Notes under the pieces: model-generated
Database searches by the model: none
The model's input: only the letters and a program-made list of their open reading frames with translations
Told to the model about the DNA's origin: nothing
In this document: piece after piece, positions 19,317 to 28,758 of the stretch
Layout of the letters: every line of letters starts with the position of its first letter
Numbering within the stretch: position 1 is the first letter of the stretch
Position numbers and translations under genes: made by a program
NCBI RefSeq assembly: GCF_000757905.1
Contig: NZ_JRLH01000007.1
Direction: 5' to 3' (one strand)
DNA length: 64,000 nt
Origin: Arsenophonus nilaparvatae
Lineage (GTDB): Bacteria > Pseudomonadota > Gammaproteobacteria > Enterobacterales > Enterobacteriaceae

Positions 19317-21149
19317 ATGTGTGGAATTGTTGGTGCAGTAGCACAACGCGATATAGCTGAAATTCTTATTGAAGGGCTTCGTCGACTGGAGTACCGGGGT
19401 TATGACTCTGCCGGTTTAGCCGTGGTTGATGATAAAACCAATCTGACACGATTACGTGAAACGGGTAAAGTTCAGATCCTGGCAGATGAAGTGGAAAAAC
19501 ATGCTGTAATTGGTGGCACAGGCATTGCGCATACTCGTTGGGCGACGCATGGTCAGCCAAGCAAAAAAAATGCCCATCCGCATACATCTGAATATATTGC
19601 GGTCGTTCATAATGGGATTATTGAAAATTATCAACAACTACGTGAACAACTTAAAAAGCAAAAATATGTTTTTACTTCAGAAACTGACACCGAAGTTATA
19701 GCCCATTTAACACATTGGGAATTACAAAAAGGTGGTACCTTGCTAGAAGTGGTACAGCGTGTTATCCCCCAATTAAAAGGCGCTTACGGTACCGTTATTA
19801 TGGATAGCCGTACTCCTGGATTGCTAGTGGCTGCGCGTTCGGGTAGCCCATTAATTATAGGTTTAGGTGTTGGTGAAAATTTTCTAGCATCCGATCAATT
19901 AGCGCTTTTGCCGGTTACACGTCGTTTTATCTATTTAGAGGAAGGTGATATTGCTGAAGTGACTCGTCGGACAGTGCGTATTTTTGATCAACAAGGCTCA
20001 GAAGTTGAACGAGAACAAATAGAATCCAATATTCAGTATGATGCTGGTGAAAAAGGAATTTATCGCCACTATATGCAAAAAGAGATCTATGAGCAGCCTT
20101 TAGCAATAAAAAATACCCTCGAAGGGCGCTTTGATCAGCATGATAGTGTTATTTTTAGTGAATTAGATAAAAAAGCCCAAAATCTATTATCTCAGGTTGA
20201 ACATATTCAAATTGTTGCTTGTGGGACTTCATATAATGCCGGAATGGTTGCCCGTTACTGGCTTGAATCTTTAGCAGGTATACCCTGTGATGTAGAAATT
20301 GCTTCTGAATTCCGTTATCGCAAACCAGCAAGACGTAAAAATAGCTTATTGATCACCCTTTCTCAATCGGGTGAAACAGCGGATACTTTAGCAGCATTAA
20401 GATTATCGAAACAGCTTGGTTATCTGGCATCGTTGGCAATATGTAATGTTTTAGGCTCATCTTTAGTCCGTGAATCAGATTTTGCATTAATGACAAAAGC
20501 TGGTGCAGAAATTGGCGTAGCATCCACCAAAGCGTTTACTACCCAATTGACGGTTTTATTATTATTAGTTGCTTATCTGATTCGCTTGCAGGATAAAAAC
20601 ATTACTCTTGAGAAAGACATTGTTCAGGCATTACATGCATTACCTGCTCGTATTGACAGTATGTTATCGCAAGAAAAAATGATTGAAGATTTAGCAGAGG
20701 ATTTTTCTGATAAAAATCATGCTCTTTTTCTTGGCCGAGGTGATCAATTTCCGATAGCGGTTGAAGGTGCATTAAAGCTAAAAGAGATTTCTTATATTCA
20801 TGCCGAAGCTTATGCAGCGGGTGAGTTGAAGCATGGCCCATTAGCACTGATTGATGCCGATATGCCAGTAATTATTATTGCGCCAAATAATGAATTACTC
20901 GAAAAGCTAAAATCCAATATTGAAGAAGTCCGTGCTCGTGGCGGCTTACTTTATGTTTTTGCTGATAAAGACGCGGGTTTTATTGACAGTGAAAATATGA
21001 AAATTATTCCATTACCACATGTTGAAGAGCTAATTGCCCCGATTTTTTATACCGTTCCACTACAATTATTATCTTATCATGTTGCGCTAATAAAAGGCAC
21101 GGATGTTGATCAACCAAGAAATTTAGCTAAATCTGTGACCGTCGAGTGA
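19317..21149 (+). CDS. glmS: Glutamine-fructose-6-phosphate aminotransferase
   Basis: First enzyme of amino-sugar synthesis: fructose-6-P + glutamine gives glucosamine-6-P + glutamate. 610 residues (E. coli 609). The N-terminal glutaminase has the nucleophile Cys2 (MCGIVGAVAQRD); two SIS isomerase domains follow, with CGTSYNAGMVARYW and SQSGETADTL binding the sugar phosphate. The C-terminus ends DQPRNLAKSVTVE as usual. A terminator follows at 21254. Confidence 0.97.
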   Translation: MCGIVGAVAQRDIAEILIEGLRRLEYRGYDSAGLAVVDDKTNLTRLRETGKVQILADEVEKHAVIGGTGIAHTRWATHGQPSKKNAHPHTSEYIAVVHNGIIENYQQLREQLKKQKYVFTSETDTEVIAHLTHWELQKGGTLLEVVQRVIPQLKGAYGTVIMDSRTPGLLVAARSGSPLIIGLGVGENFLASDQLALLPVTRRFIYLEEGDIAEVTRRTVRIFDQQGSEVEREQIESNIQYDAGEKGIYRHYMQKEIYEQPLAIKNTLEGRFDQHDSVIFSELDKKAQNLLSQVEHIQIVACGTSYNAGMVARYWLESLAGIPCDVEIASEFRYRKPARRKNSLLITLSQSGETADTLAALRLSKQLGYLASLAICNVLGSSLVRESDFALMTKAGAEIGVASTKAFTTQLTVLLLLVAYLIRLQDKNITLEKDIVQALHALPARIDSMLSQEKMIEDLAEDFSDKNHALFLGRGDQFPIAVEGALKLKEISYIHAEAYAAGELKHGPLALIDADMPVIIIAPNNELLEKLKSNIEEVRARGGLLYVFADKDAGFIDSENMKIIPLPHVEELIAPIFYTVPLQLLSYHVALIKGTDVDQPRNLAKSVTVE

Positions 21150-21253
21150 GTTCGGTATAAAGAGTGATATTTAGGCTATTATCAATAAATTATTGTATAT
21201 AATAGACTAAGATAGCTTTTTTATTTTTACCTTTTATTACATATTTCTATGCT

Positions 21254-21285
21254 AAAAAATACGCTCCATTCTAGCGTATTTTTTT
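21254..21285 (+). terminator. Intrinsic terminator after glmS
   Basis: A perfect 12-bp stem (21254-21265 with 21273-21284), loop CCATTCT, ends in a T run. It can terminate from either side. The rest of the 311-bp gap 21150-21461 is AT-rich with no gene seen. Confidence 0.85.
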
Positions 21286-21461
21286 AATAATATTAAAGAA
21301 TAGCAAGCTAAAAATTTATTATTCAGTTAAGTTATTTTGGTAATTGATTACCTGAAAAATAAATATTTTAATATTTAATAAATTGATTAATATAATGCCA
21401 TCAATTAAACAATACTCACAGCTTATCAAACCCTAACTGTAAACAAAATAAGGAATCAAGG

Positions 21462-22754
21462 ATGCTATTGCAATTAAAGGGGATAAAGTGGTTTATTACT
21501 TCGTTATTTTGCTTGTTTTTAGTTGTTGGTTGTAATAATAAAAAAATAGCTGATGAGCAAAAGGCCACGATTAAACAAGATATACCAGTACGTGGTGTAT
21601 GGTTAACGACCGTATCTCGGCTTGATTGGCCTTCTTTTTCTTCAGTTAACCTTGATTCAGAAAAGCTCAGAATTGAAGTACAGAAAAAAGAGTTAACGGA
21701 TAAACTGGATAATTTGGTGAAGCTAGGCATTAACACCATTTTTTTTCAGGTAAAACCAGATGGTACTGCGCTTTATCATTCTCATATTCTCCCTTGGTCT
21801 GACGTGCTTACCGGTGTAGTCGGTAAAGACCCAGGTTATGATCCGTTGGCGTTTATTATTGCTGAGGCGCACAAAAGAAATTTAAAAATACATGCTTGGC
21901 TAAATCCCTACCGGGTTTCAATGGATACGCAACCAGAAACCATTGCTTCACTGCAAAAGACACTTAATTCTCCGCCTGCTAGCGTTTATGTTTTACATAA
22001 AGATTGGATACGAACTGCCTACGACCGTTTTGTACTTGATCCAGGCTTACCAGAAGTTCGTAATTGGATCACCAGTATTGTTGCTGAATTAGTTAAAAAC
22101 TATGATATTGATGGCATACAGTTTGATGATTATTTCTATTATGAAACTCCTTCCTCCAAACTCAATGATGAGGCAACGTTTCAACGATACGGTCAGGGAT
22201 TTTTAGATAAAACCAGTTGGAGAAGAAATAATACCTTGTTGTTGATTCGAGAGGTTTCTTCAACAATCCGTTCGTTAAAACCCACTATTAAATTTGGCAT
22301 CAGTCCAGGCGGTGTATGGCGAAATATTTCCGATGATCCACGAGGCTCGGATACTAAAGCTGGTGGGCCTACTTATGACAGAGCCTATGCTGATACCAGA
22401 TTATGGGTAAAAGAAGGTTTATTAGATTATATAGCCCCGCAAATTTACTGGCCTTTTGCCCGCGAAATTGTCAAATATGATGTGATTGCAAAATGGTGGG
22501 CTGATGTGGTGAGATCGACTAACACTAAATTGTATATTGGGGTGGCATTATATAAAGTTGGAGTGCCATCTCAAACAGAGCCTGATTGGTCTCTTGACGG
22601 CGGTGTCCCGGAGCTAAAAAGACAACTCGATCTTAATGATGAATTACCTGAAATAAAAGGTGAAATCCTATTTAGAGAGGGGCTTCTTCAGTCTCCGCAA
22701 ACAGCAGAGGCAGTAAAATATCTTAAATCCCGTTGGAATAGATCAGCGCAGTAA
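21462..22754 (+). CDS. digH: Divisome glycosyl hydrolase lipoprotein DigH
   Basis: 430-residue outer-envelope lipoprotein of the GHL10 (DUF187) family. The signal ends with the lipobox VVGC (Cys24). The core RGVWLTTVSRLDWPSFSSVN, FFQVKPDGTALYHS, HAWLNPYRVS and DGIQFDDYFYYE (with likely catalytic acids) closely follow E. coli DigH (YddW), which localises to the septum and cleaves denuded peptidoglycan glycans. It stands alone between terminators, next to asd, a neighbourhood different from E. coli. Confidence 0.9.
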   Translation: MLLQLKGIKWFITSLFCLFLVVGCNNKKIADEQKATIKQDIPVRGVWLTTVSRLDWPSFSSVNLDSEKLRIEVQKKELTDKLDNLVKLGINTIFFQVKPDGTALYHSHILPWSDVLTGVVGKDPGYDPLAFIIAEAHKRNLKIHAWLNPYRVSMDTQPETIASLQKTLNSPPASVYVLHKDWIRTAYDRFVLDPGLPEVRNWITSIVAELVKNYDIDGIQFDDYFYYETPSSKLNDEATFQRYGQGFLDKTSWRRNNTLLLIREVSSTIRSLKPTIKFGISPGGVWRNISDDPRGSDTKAGGPTYDRAYADTRLWVKEGLLDYIAPQIYWPFAREIVKYDVIAKWWADVVRSTNTKLYIGVALYKVGVPSQTEPDWSLDGGVPELKRQLDLNDELPEIKGEILFREGLLQSPQTAEAVKYLKSRWNRSAQ

Positions 22755-22777
22755 AGTTATTGACCGTTATTTTAAGT

Positions 22778-22810
22778 AAAACACCCTTAATATTGGGTGT
22801 TTTGTTTTAT
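22778..22810 (+). terminator. Intrinsic terminator after digH
   Basis: Perfect 9-bp stem AAAACACCC / GGGTGTTTT (22778-22786 with 22795-22803) with an 8-base loop and following T-rich run, 24 bp after the stop codon. Confidence 0.85.
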
Positions 22811-22943
22811 CAGTTATAAATAGATTTTTATTTATTAAATAATCAGTATTAAAAAATGGCATAAATGATTTCAATTTGCGATTATTGTTTATAAATGGCG
22901 ACGACTTTACTTAGCAACAACATTCAGATTGGATATAACAAAA

Positions 22944-24059
22944 ATGAAAAATGTCGGATTTATTGGTTGGCGAGGTATGGTTGGTTCTGTACTGCTGCAA
23001 CGAATGGTGGAAGAAGGTGATTTTAATAATATTAATCCTGTTTTTTTTACTACCTCTCAACATGGTGAATTGGCACCAAAATATGGTCAACATCAATCAA
23101 CACTGCTAGATGCTTTTGATCTTGATGGATTAAAGGAATTAGAGGTAATAATTAGCTGTCAGGGTGGAGATTATACCGATCAAATTTACCCTAAACTGCG
23201 GGCGACTGGTTGGTCAGGTTATTGGATAGATGCCGCCTCTTCGTTACGGATGAAAGAGGATAGCATTATTATTCTTGATCCTGTTAATCGTCAATATATT
23301 GATCAGGGTTTAAATGAAGGGATAAAAACCTTTGTTGGTGGCAATTGCACGGTCAGTTTGATGCTAATGGCTTTAGCTGGCTTATTCGCTGAGAACTTGA
23401 TTGAGTGGGTTTCGGTCGCAACCTATCAGGCGGCTTCTGGCGCAGGTGCGCGTAATATGCGTGAATTATTAGTGCAAATGGGTGAGTTACATGCACAGGT
23501 TGCTAATGAACTGCAAAATCCCGCGGCGGCGATTTTATCGATTGAGAAAAAAGTCACTGACTTCACCCGTAGTGGAAAGATGAGCACAGAAGCCTTTGGC
23601 GCGCCATTGGCCGGTAGTTTGATCCCCTGGATAGATAAACAATTGCCCAATGGTCAAAGTCGTGAGGAATGGAAAGGGCAGGCTGAAACTAATAAAATTT
23701 TAAATACCGCTAGTCATGTTATTCCTGTCGATGGTTTATGTGTTCGTATCGGTGCATTACGCTGCCATAGCCAGGCATTTACCCTAAAATTGCAAAAAAA
23801 TGTTGCGATTGAGGATGTTGAGCAAATTTTGTCCGCACATAATGATTGGGTTCGCGTTATTCCTAATGAGCGTGAATTAACTATTCAAGAGTTAACGCCT
23901 GCGGCAGTAACAGGCACCTTAAATGTTCCGGTTGGACGCTTGCGTAAATTAAATATGGGGCCAGAATATTTATCCGCTTTTACGATTGGTGATCAGCTAT
24001 TATGGGGAGCGGCAGAGCCTTTACGCCGTATGTTAAAAATATTAGATAGTTATCTATAA
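22944..24059 (+). CDS. asd: Aspartate-semialdehyde dehydrogenase
   Basis: NADPH-dependent reduction of aspartyl phosphate to aspartate semialdehyde, the branch point to lysine/diaminopimelate, threonine and methionine. The NADP motif GFIGWRGMVGSVL is at the N-terminus, the nucleophile Cys135 lies in VGGNCTVSLML, and substrate-binding QAETNKIL is present. The frame opens at TTG 22929, but ATG 22944 (MKNVGFIGWRG) is the E. coli start; that gives 371 residues against 367. Convergent with gyrB. Confidence 0.96.
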   Translation: MKNVGFIGWRGMVGSVLLQRMVEEGDFNNINPVFFTTSQHGELAPKYGQHQSTLLDAFDLDGLKELEVIISCQGGDYTDQIYPKLRATGWSGYWIDAASSLRMKEDSIIILDPVNRQYIDQGLNEGIKTFVGGNCTVSLMLMALAGLFAENLIEWVSVATYQAASGAGARNMRELLVQMGELHAQVANELQNPAAAILSIEKKVTDFTRSGKMSTEAFGAPLAGSLIPWIDKQLPNGQSREEWKGQAETNKILNTASHVIPVDGLCVRIGALRCHSQAFTLKLQKNVAIEDVEQILSAHNDWVRVIPNERELTIQELTPAAVTGTLNVPVGRLRKLNMGPEYLSAFTIGDQLLWGAAEPLRRMLKILDSYL

Positions 24060-24061
24060 TA

Positions 24062-24090
24062 AAAAGCCCCAATTTAGATATGGGGCTTTT
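24062..24090. terminator. Bidirectional terminator between asd and gyrB
   Basis: Perfect 9-bp stem AAAAGCCCC / GGGGCTTTT (24062-24070 with 24082-24090) in the 47-bp gap between two convergent genes. It has A and T tracts on both sides, so it can serve both strands. Confidence 0.9.
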
Positions 24091-24106
24091 GTTTTGCCAT
24101 TTGAAA

Positions 24107-26521
24107 TTAAATGTCTATATTTTCTGCTTTTAATGCGTTTTCTTCAATAAAAGCTCTACGTGGTTCAACCGCATCACCCATTAGTGTGGTAAACAGTTGG
24201 TCAGTTGCGATGGCATCTTTAACGGTAACACGCATCATACGGCGGGTATCTGGGTTCATCGTTGTTTCCCATAATTGCTCTGGATTCATTTCGCCTAATC
24301 CTTTATAGCGTTGTACCATCAAGCCACGGCGTGATTCTTTTGATAACCAGTTCAATGCATCTTCAAAGGAAGAAATAGTCTGGCGACGCTCCCCTCTTTC
24401 CACATACGCACCATCCTCAATCAGATCTCCTATTAGCTGACCAATTTTAGTTATGCGTGTATATTCAATACCATGAATGAAATCGAAATCTAGATTGTAA
24501 TCAGTATCAACGCCATGGGTTCTTATACGTAAAACCGGTTCAAATAATTGGCGTTCACTATTTTCATTAATATGATAACTATAAGTACTACCATGTTCTT
24601 CATTATCGGTTAGGCGCTTAACTAGCATGTTGATCCAATTTTCTATCTTGGATTTATCTTTCAAGTCATCTTCTACCAAGGTAGGCTGATAAATAAGATT
24701 ATTTAATAAAGCTAGTGGATAGACACGCTCTAAACGTTTGATAATTTTTTGAGCAGCATTATATTCAATGATTAACTTCTCCAATGGCTCACCTTTCAAT
24801 GCCGGGGCATGAGGGCTAGTATAGAGCGAGGTGTTGTCTAATGCGATTGAAATCAAATATTCGTTCATCGCCTCATCATCTTTAATATATTGTTCTTGCT
24901 TACCTTTTTTCACTTTATATAAAGGTGGCTGAGCAATATAGACATGGCCTCGCTCGATAATTTCTGGCATCTGACGATAGAAGAAAGTTAATAACAATGT
25001 CCGTATATGGGAGCCGTCGACATCGGCATCGGTCATGATAATAATGCTATGATAACGTAATTTATCAGGATCATATTCATCACGGCCAATACCACAACCT
25101 AAAGCAGTTATTAAGGTGGCGACTTCCTGTGAGGAGAGCATTTTGTCGAAACGCGCTTTTTCAACATTAAGAATTTTACCTTTTAACGGTAAAATTGCCT
25201 GATTTTTTCGGTTACGCCCCTGTTTGGCAGAGCCGCCTGCGGAATCACCCTCCACTAAATAAAGTTCTGATAAAGCCGGATCACGCTCCTGGCAGTCTGC
25301 TAATTTACCGGGTAATCCTGCTAAATCAAGGGCACCTTTGCGGCGCGTCATTTCGCGTGCTTTACGGGCAGCCTCGCGGGCACGGGCGGCGTCAATGATT
25401 TTGCTAACAACGATTTTGGCGTCATTAGGATTTTCTAATAGATATTCGACCAGTTTCTCATTCATTAACGTTTCAACAACGGTTTTTACTTCGGAAGAAA
25501 CTAGCTTATCTTTTGTTTGTGACGAAAATTTTGGATCGGGAACTTTAACAGAAACGACAGCAATTAAACCTTCACGGGCATCATCACCAGTAGCACTAAC
25601 TTTGGATTTTTTCTGATAACCTTCTTTATCCATGTAACTGTTCAGTGTACGTGTCATGGCGGTACGGAAACCAACCAGATGGGTTCCTCCATCACGTTGA
25701 GGAATGTTGTTGGTGAAACAATAAACATTTTCTTGGAAACCGTCATTCCATTGCATGGATATTTCTACATTAATACCCTCTTTTTCCGCCGAAAAATAGA
25801 AAACACTTGGATGGATTGGGGTTTTATTCCGACTTAAGTATTCTACAAAAGCTTTGATTCCACCTTCATAATGAAAATGATCTTCTTTATTATCACGTTT
25901 ATCAATTAAACGAATGGATATACCTGAATTAAGAAAAGAGAGCTCCCGTAACCGTTTTGCCAAAATATCGTATTCAAATTCGGTAACGGTTTTAAATGTG
26001 TCCAAACTTGGCCAGAAACGGATATAGGTTCCCCGCTCATCAGTTTCTCCGACAATCGATAAAGGTGCTTGTGGAACACCTAATTGGTAAGTTTGTTCAT
26101 GGACTTTTCCCTCGCGACGGATAGCTAGCTCTAATTTTTCTGATAAGGCATTAACAACAGAAACACCTACCCCATGTAAGCCACCAGAAACTTTGTAGGA
26201 ATTATCGTCAAATTTGCCGCCAGCATGAAGAACGGTCATGATGACTTCTGCGGCAGATACACCTTCTTCTTCATGAATATCGGTTGGAATACCACGTCCA
26301 TTATCGAGAACAGAGATGGAGTTATCGGTATGTATGGTTACAATAATATCGCTACAATACCCTGCCAAGGCTTCGTCGATAGCGTTGTCGACAACCTCGA
26401 AGACCATGTGATGAAGGCCTGTACCATCGTCGGTATCACCGATATACATGCCTGGGCGCTTACGCACCGCGTCTAGCCCTTTTAATACCTTGATACTTGA
26501 GGAGTCATATGTATTCGACAT
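24107..26521 (-). CDS. gyrB: DNA gyrase subunit B
   Basis: ATPase subunit of DNA gyrase (with GyrA, not in this window), which adds negative supercoils. 804 residues from ATG 26521, which starts MSNTYDSSSIKVLKGLDAVRKRP as in E. coli; an in-frame TTG lies just upstream. The GHKL ATPase motifs (DNAIDEALAG, DNGRGIP, GGLHGVGVSVVNALS), Toprim motifs EGDSAGGSAK and DADVDGSHIRTLLL, and the gamma-proteobacterial insert near the C-terminus are present. Last gene of dnaA-dnaN-recF-gyrB. Confidence 0.98.
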   Translation of the reverse strand: MSNTYDSSSIKVLKGLDAVRKRPGMYIGDTDDGTGLHHMVFEVVDNAIDEALAGYCSDIIVTIHTDNSISVLDNGRGIPTDIHEEEGVSAAEVIMTVLHAGGKFDDNSYKVSGGLHGVGVSVVNALSEKLELAIRREGKVHEQTYQLGVPQAPLSIVGETDERGTYIRFWPSLDTFKTVTEFEYDILAKRLRELSFLNSGISIRLIDKRDNKEDHFHYEGGIKAFVEYLSRNKTPIHPSVFYFSAEKEGINVEISMQWNDGFQENVYCFTNNIPQRDGGTHLVGFRTAMTRTLNSYMDKEGYQKKSKVSATGDDAREGLIAVVSVKVPDPKFSSQTKDKLVSSEVKTVVETLMNEKLVEYLLENPNDAKIVVSKIIDAARAREAARKAREMTRRKGALDLAGLPGKLADCQERDPALSELYLVEGDSAGGSAKQGRNRKNQAILPLKGKILNVEKARFDKMLSSQEVATLITALGCGIGRDEYDPDKLRYHSIIIMTDADVDGSHIRTLLLTFFYRQMPEIIERGHVYIAQPPLYKVKKGKQEQYIKDDEAMNEYLISIALDNTSLYTSPHAPALKGEPLEKLIIEYNAAQKIIKRLERVYPLALLNNLIYQPTLVEDDLKDKSKIENWINMLVKRLTDNEEHGSTYSYHINENSERQLFEPVLRIRTHGVDTDYNLDFDFIHGIEYTRITKIGQLIGDLIEDGAYVERGERRQTISSFEDALNWLSKESRRGLMVQRYKGLGEMNPEQLWETTMNPDTRRMMRVTVKDAIATDQLFTTLMGDAVEPRRAFIEENALKAENIDI

Positions 26522-26546
26522 CAACGTTTCTCGCTAATTTCTGATC

Positions 26547-27635
26547 CTATGGTTGAACTTCTATTTTGCCATGTTTTACGCAAAACATCCTGCTATTTCC
26601 ATCTAACATATCTTTAACTTGCGCGATGGTAATCGCGCTAACAAAGACCTGAGCTTGCGTCGCTTTAAGCCGTTCGGCTAATAATTGACGGCGATCCTTA
26701 TCTAACTCAGAAGCAAAATCGTCTAACAGATATAAGCATCTTTGCCCACTCTGTCGGGTGAAATATTCACCTTGTGCTAATTTTAATGCGCACATTAATA
26801 ATTTTAACTGCCCGCGCGATAGGATATCTTCAACGGCAATTCCTTCTACGCGGATCCGCAAGTCAGCTTTGTGTGGCCCTAATGCGGTATAGGTAAGCAT
26901 TCGGTCACGTTCAAATTGCCTTACTAATATATCTGAATAATCGGTTTCTTTATCCCATCCTCGCTGAAATGAGATGCTAAGTGAAAATTCAGGTAAGAAC
27001 TGTTTACAGGTGTTTTCAATATCTTTCGTAATTCCTGCAATATAGCTGGCTCGCCATTCACTTATTTTATGGGCCAGAGGGATCAGTTCATAATCCCAAT
27101 GACGCAGCTCATTATAACTTTTTACTTGGCGTAATGCTGCATTACGTTGCTTTAATAGCCGTTTTAAATCAGACCAGGCAGCAAAAAACTGAGGTTCATT
27201 GTGGAAACATCCCCAATCAAGAAAAGCTCGACGATATTTAGGGCCACCATTTAATAAGGTAAAACCTTCAGGAGTTATTAGTTGCATTGGTAATAATTTA
27301 GCTAATTCAGCAATTTTATGCCCATCATTGCCATCAATGCGAACTTTACTTTCACCGTTACGATCTTTACTTAATCCCAAAGTCAGTTCACGTGATTCTG
27401 GCTCTATAGGAACAAGACGACCATGTAAAACAAAATTATGTTGTTGATGACGAATGACACGTGCTGCTTGAATGCTACGAAAAGCCCTACCATGTCCTAA
27501 TGTATAGATCGCTTCAAGAATACTTGTTTTTCCGCTGCCATTTGGCCCAATTAAAAAATTAAAACCGGTTGCTAATGGTAGATCCGCACTTTCTATATTA
27601 CGAAAGTCGCGGATAAGTAAACGCGAAAGCATCAT
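26547..27635 (-). CDS. recF: Recombination mediator ATPase RecF
   Basis: SMC-like ABC ATPase that binds ssDNA-dsDNA junctions and, with RecO and RecR, helps load RecA at gaps. Walker A is GPNGSGKT (residues 30-37); the ABC signature LSRGQLKLL and Walker B CLYLLDDFASELD are intact. 362 residues (E. coli 357). Two consecutive ATGs (27635 and 27632) make the exact start ambiguous. It lies 12 bp after dnaN and 25 bp before gyrB. Confidence 0.97.
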   Translation of the reverse strand: MMLSRLLIRDFRNIESADLPLATGFNFLIGPNGSGKTSILEAIYTLGHGRAFRSIQAARVIRHQQHNFVLHGRLVPIEPESRELTLGLSKDRNGESKVRIDGNDGHKIAELAKLLPMQLITPEGFTLLNGGPKYRRAFLDWGCFHNEPQFFAAWSDLKRLLKQRNAALRQVKSYNELRHWDYELIPLAHKISEWRASYIAGITKDIENTCKQFLPEFSLSISFQRGWDKETDYSDILVRQFERDRMLTYTALGPHKADLRIRVEGIAVEDILSRGQLKLLMCALKLAQGEYFTRQSGQRCLYLLDDFASELDKDRRQLLAERLKATQAQVFVSAITIAQVKDMLDGNSRMFCVKHGKIEVQP

Positions 27636-27647
27636 AGAATTTAGATA

Positions 27648-28754
27648 TTACAGACGCATTGGCATAACAACATAAGCTGCCGCATTACTAGCTACATCTT
27701 CGATTTGTACGCTTGAATTTGAATCAGTCAACAACAAATTAACCTGTTCACATTTTAGTGTATTTAAAACATCGAGGATATAACTGACGTTAAAACCAAT
27801 TTCTATCATCGAGCTTTGATAATTAACATCAACAATTTCTTCTGATTCTTCCTGTTCTGGATTGTTTGCAGTAATTTTAAGTTGATTTTCGCTGATATAG
27901 AGGCGTACACCGCGAAATTTTTCATTTGATAAAATTGCAGCTCGTGAAAATGCTTGTTTAAGTTTATTACAATCCGCGGTCAATGTTTTATCTGGATTTT
28001 TGGGTAGAACACGTCGGTAATCAGGAAAACGACCATCAACTAGTTTTGAGGTGAAAATAAAATCACCAACATGAGCTCGGATATTATTACTACCAATCTG
28101 TAACTTAAGTGACTCGTCGCTACTATCCAGTAATCGCATAAATTCTACTACCCCTTTGCGAGGAACAATCACTGAATGAGTTGGTAAATTCTCATCAATA
28201 TTAATATTGAGTGAACAGACCGCTAAACGATGGCCATCGGTAGCGACAGTGCGTAATTCTTTACCTTCAGTTTCAAATAGCATGCCATTAAGATAATAGC
28301 GTACATCTTGATGTGCCATTGAAAACTGGGTAGCTTCAATTAGACGTTTTAACGTCGTTTGAGGGAGTTCAAATTCGACTTCACTTTGCCAATCGTCTAG
28401 GTTTGGAAAATCAGTGGCAGGCAGAGTCGAAAGCGAAAAACGGCTACGACCGGAACGCACCAGTAGACGCTCTCCTTCAAGAGTAACTTTGATTTCTGAG
28501 CCATCGGGTAACCCACGCCAGATATCGAAAAATTTACGGGCAGGTACCGTGATTGAACCATTTTCACCTGGTTGTGTTAGTATCACTTTTGCGACCATTT
28601 CTACTTCTAGATCGGTACCTGTTAATGAAAGTGTTTTTTCACTGACTTGCAGTAATAAATTACCTAAAATAGGTAATGTAGGCCGCCCACCAAGTGGACC
28701 ACTAACTTGTTGTAGTGGTTTGAGTAATTTTTCACGTTCAATAGTAAATTTCAT
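27648..28754 (-). CDS. dnaN: DNA polymerase III sliding clamp (beta subunit)
   Basis: Ring-shaped processivity clamp, 368 residues (E. coli 366), made of three similar domains. The N-terminus MKFTIEREKLLKPLQQVSGPLGGRPTLPIL and C-terminal AAAYVVMPMRL are characteristic and form parts of the hydrophobic peptide-binding cleft for polymerases and Hda. Only 4 bp separate it from dnaA, so the two are translationally close. Confidence 0.98.
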   Translation of the reverse strand: MKFTIEREKLLKPLQQVSGPLGGRPTLPILGNLLLQVSEKTLSLTGTDLEVEMVAKVILTQPGENGSITVPARKFFDIWRGLPDGSEIKVTLEGERLLVRSGRSRFSLSTLPATDFPNLDDWQSEVEFELPQTTLKRLIEATQFSMAHQDVRYYLNGMLFETEGKELRTVATDGHRLAVCSLNINIDENLPTHSVIVPRKGVVEFMRLLDSSDESLKLQIGSNNIRAHVGDFIFTSKLVDGRFPDYRRVLPKNPDKTLTADCNKLKQAFSRAAILSNEKFRGVRLYISENQLKITANNPEQEESEEIVDVNYQSSMIEIGFNVSYILDVLNTLKCEQVNLLLTDSNSSVQIEDVASNAAAYVVMPMRL

Positions 28755-28758
28755 AGCA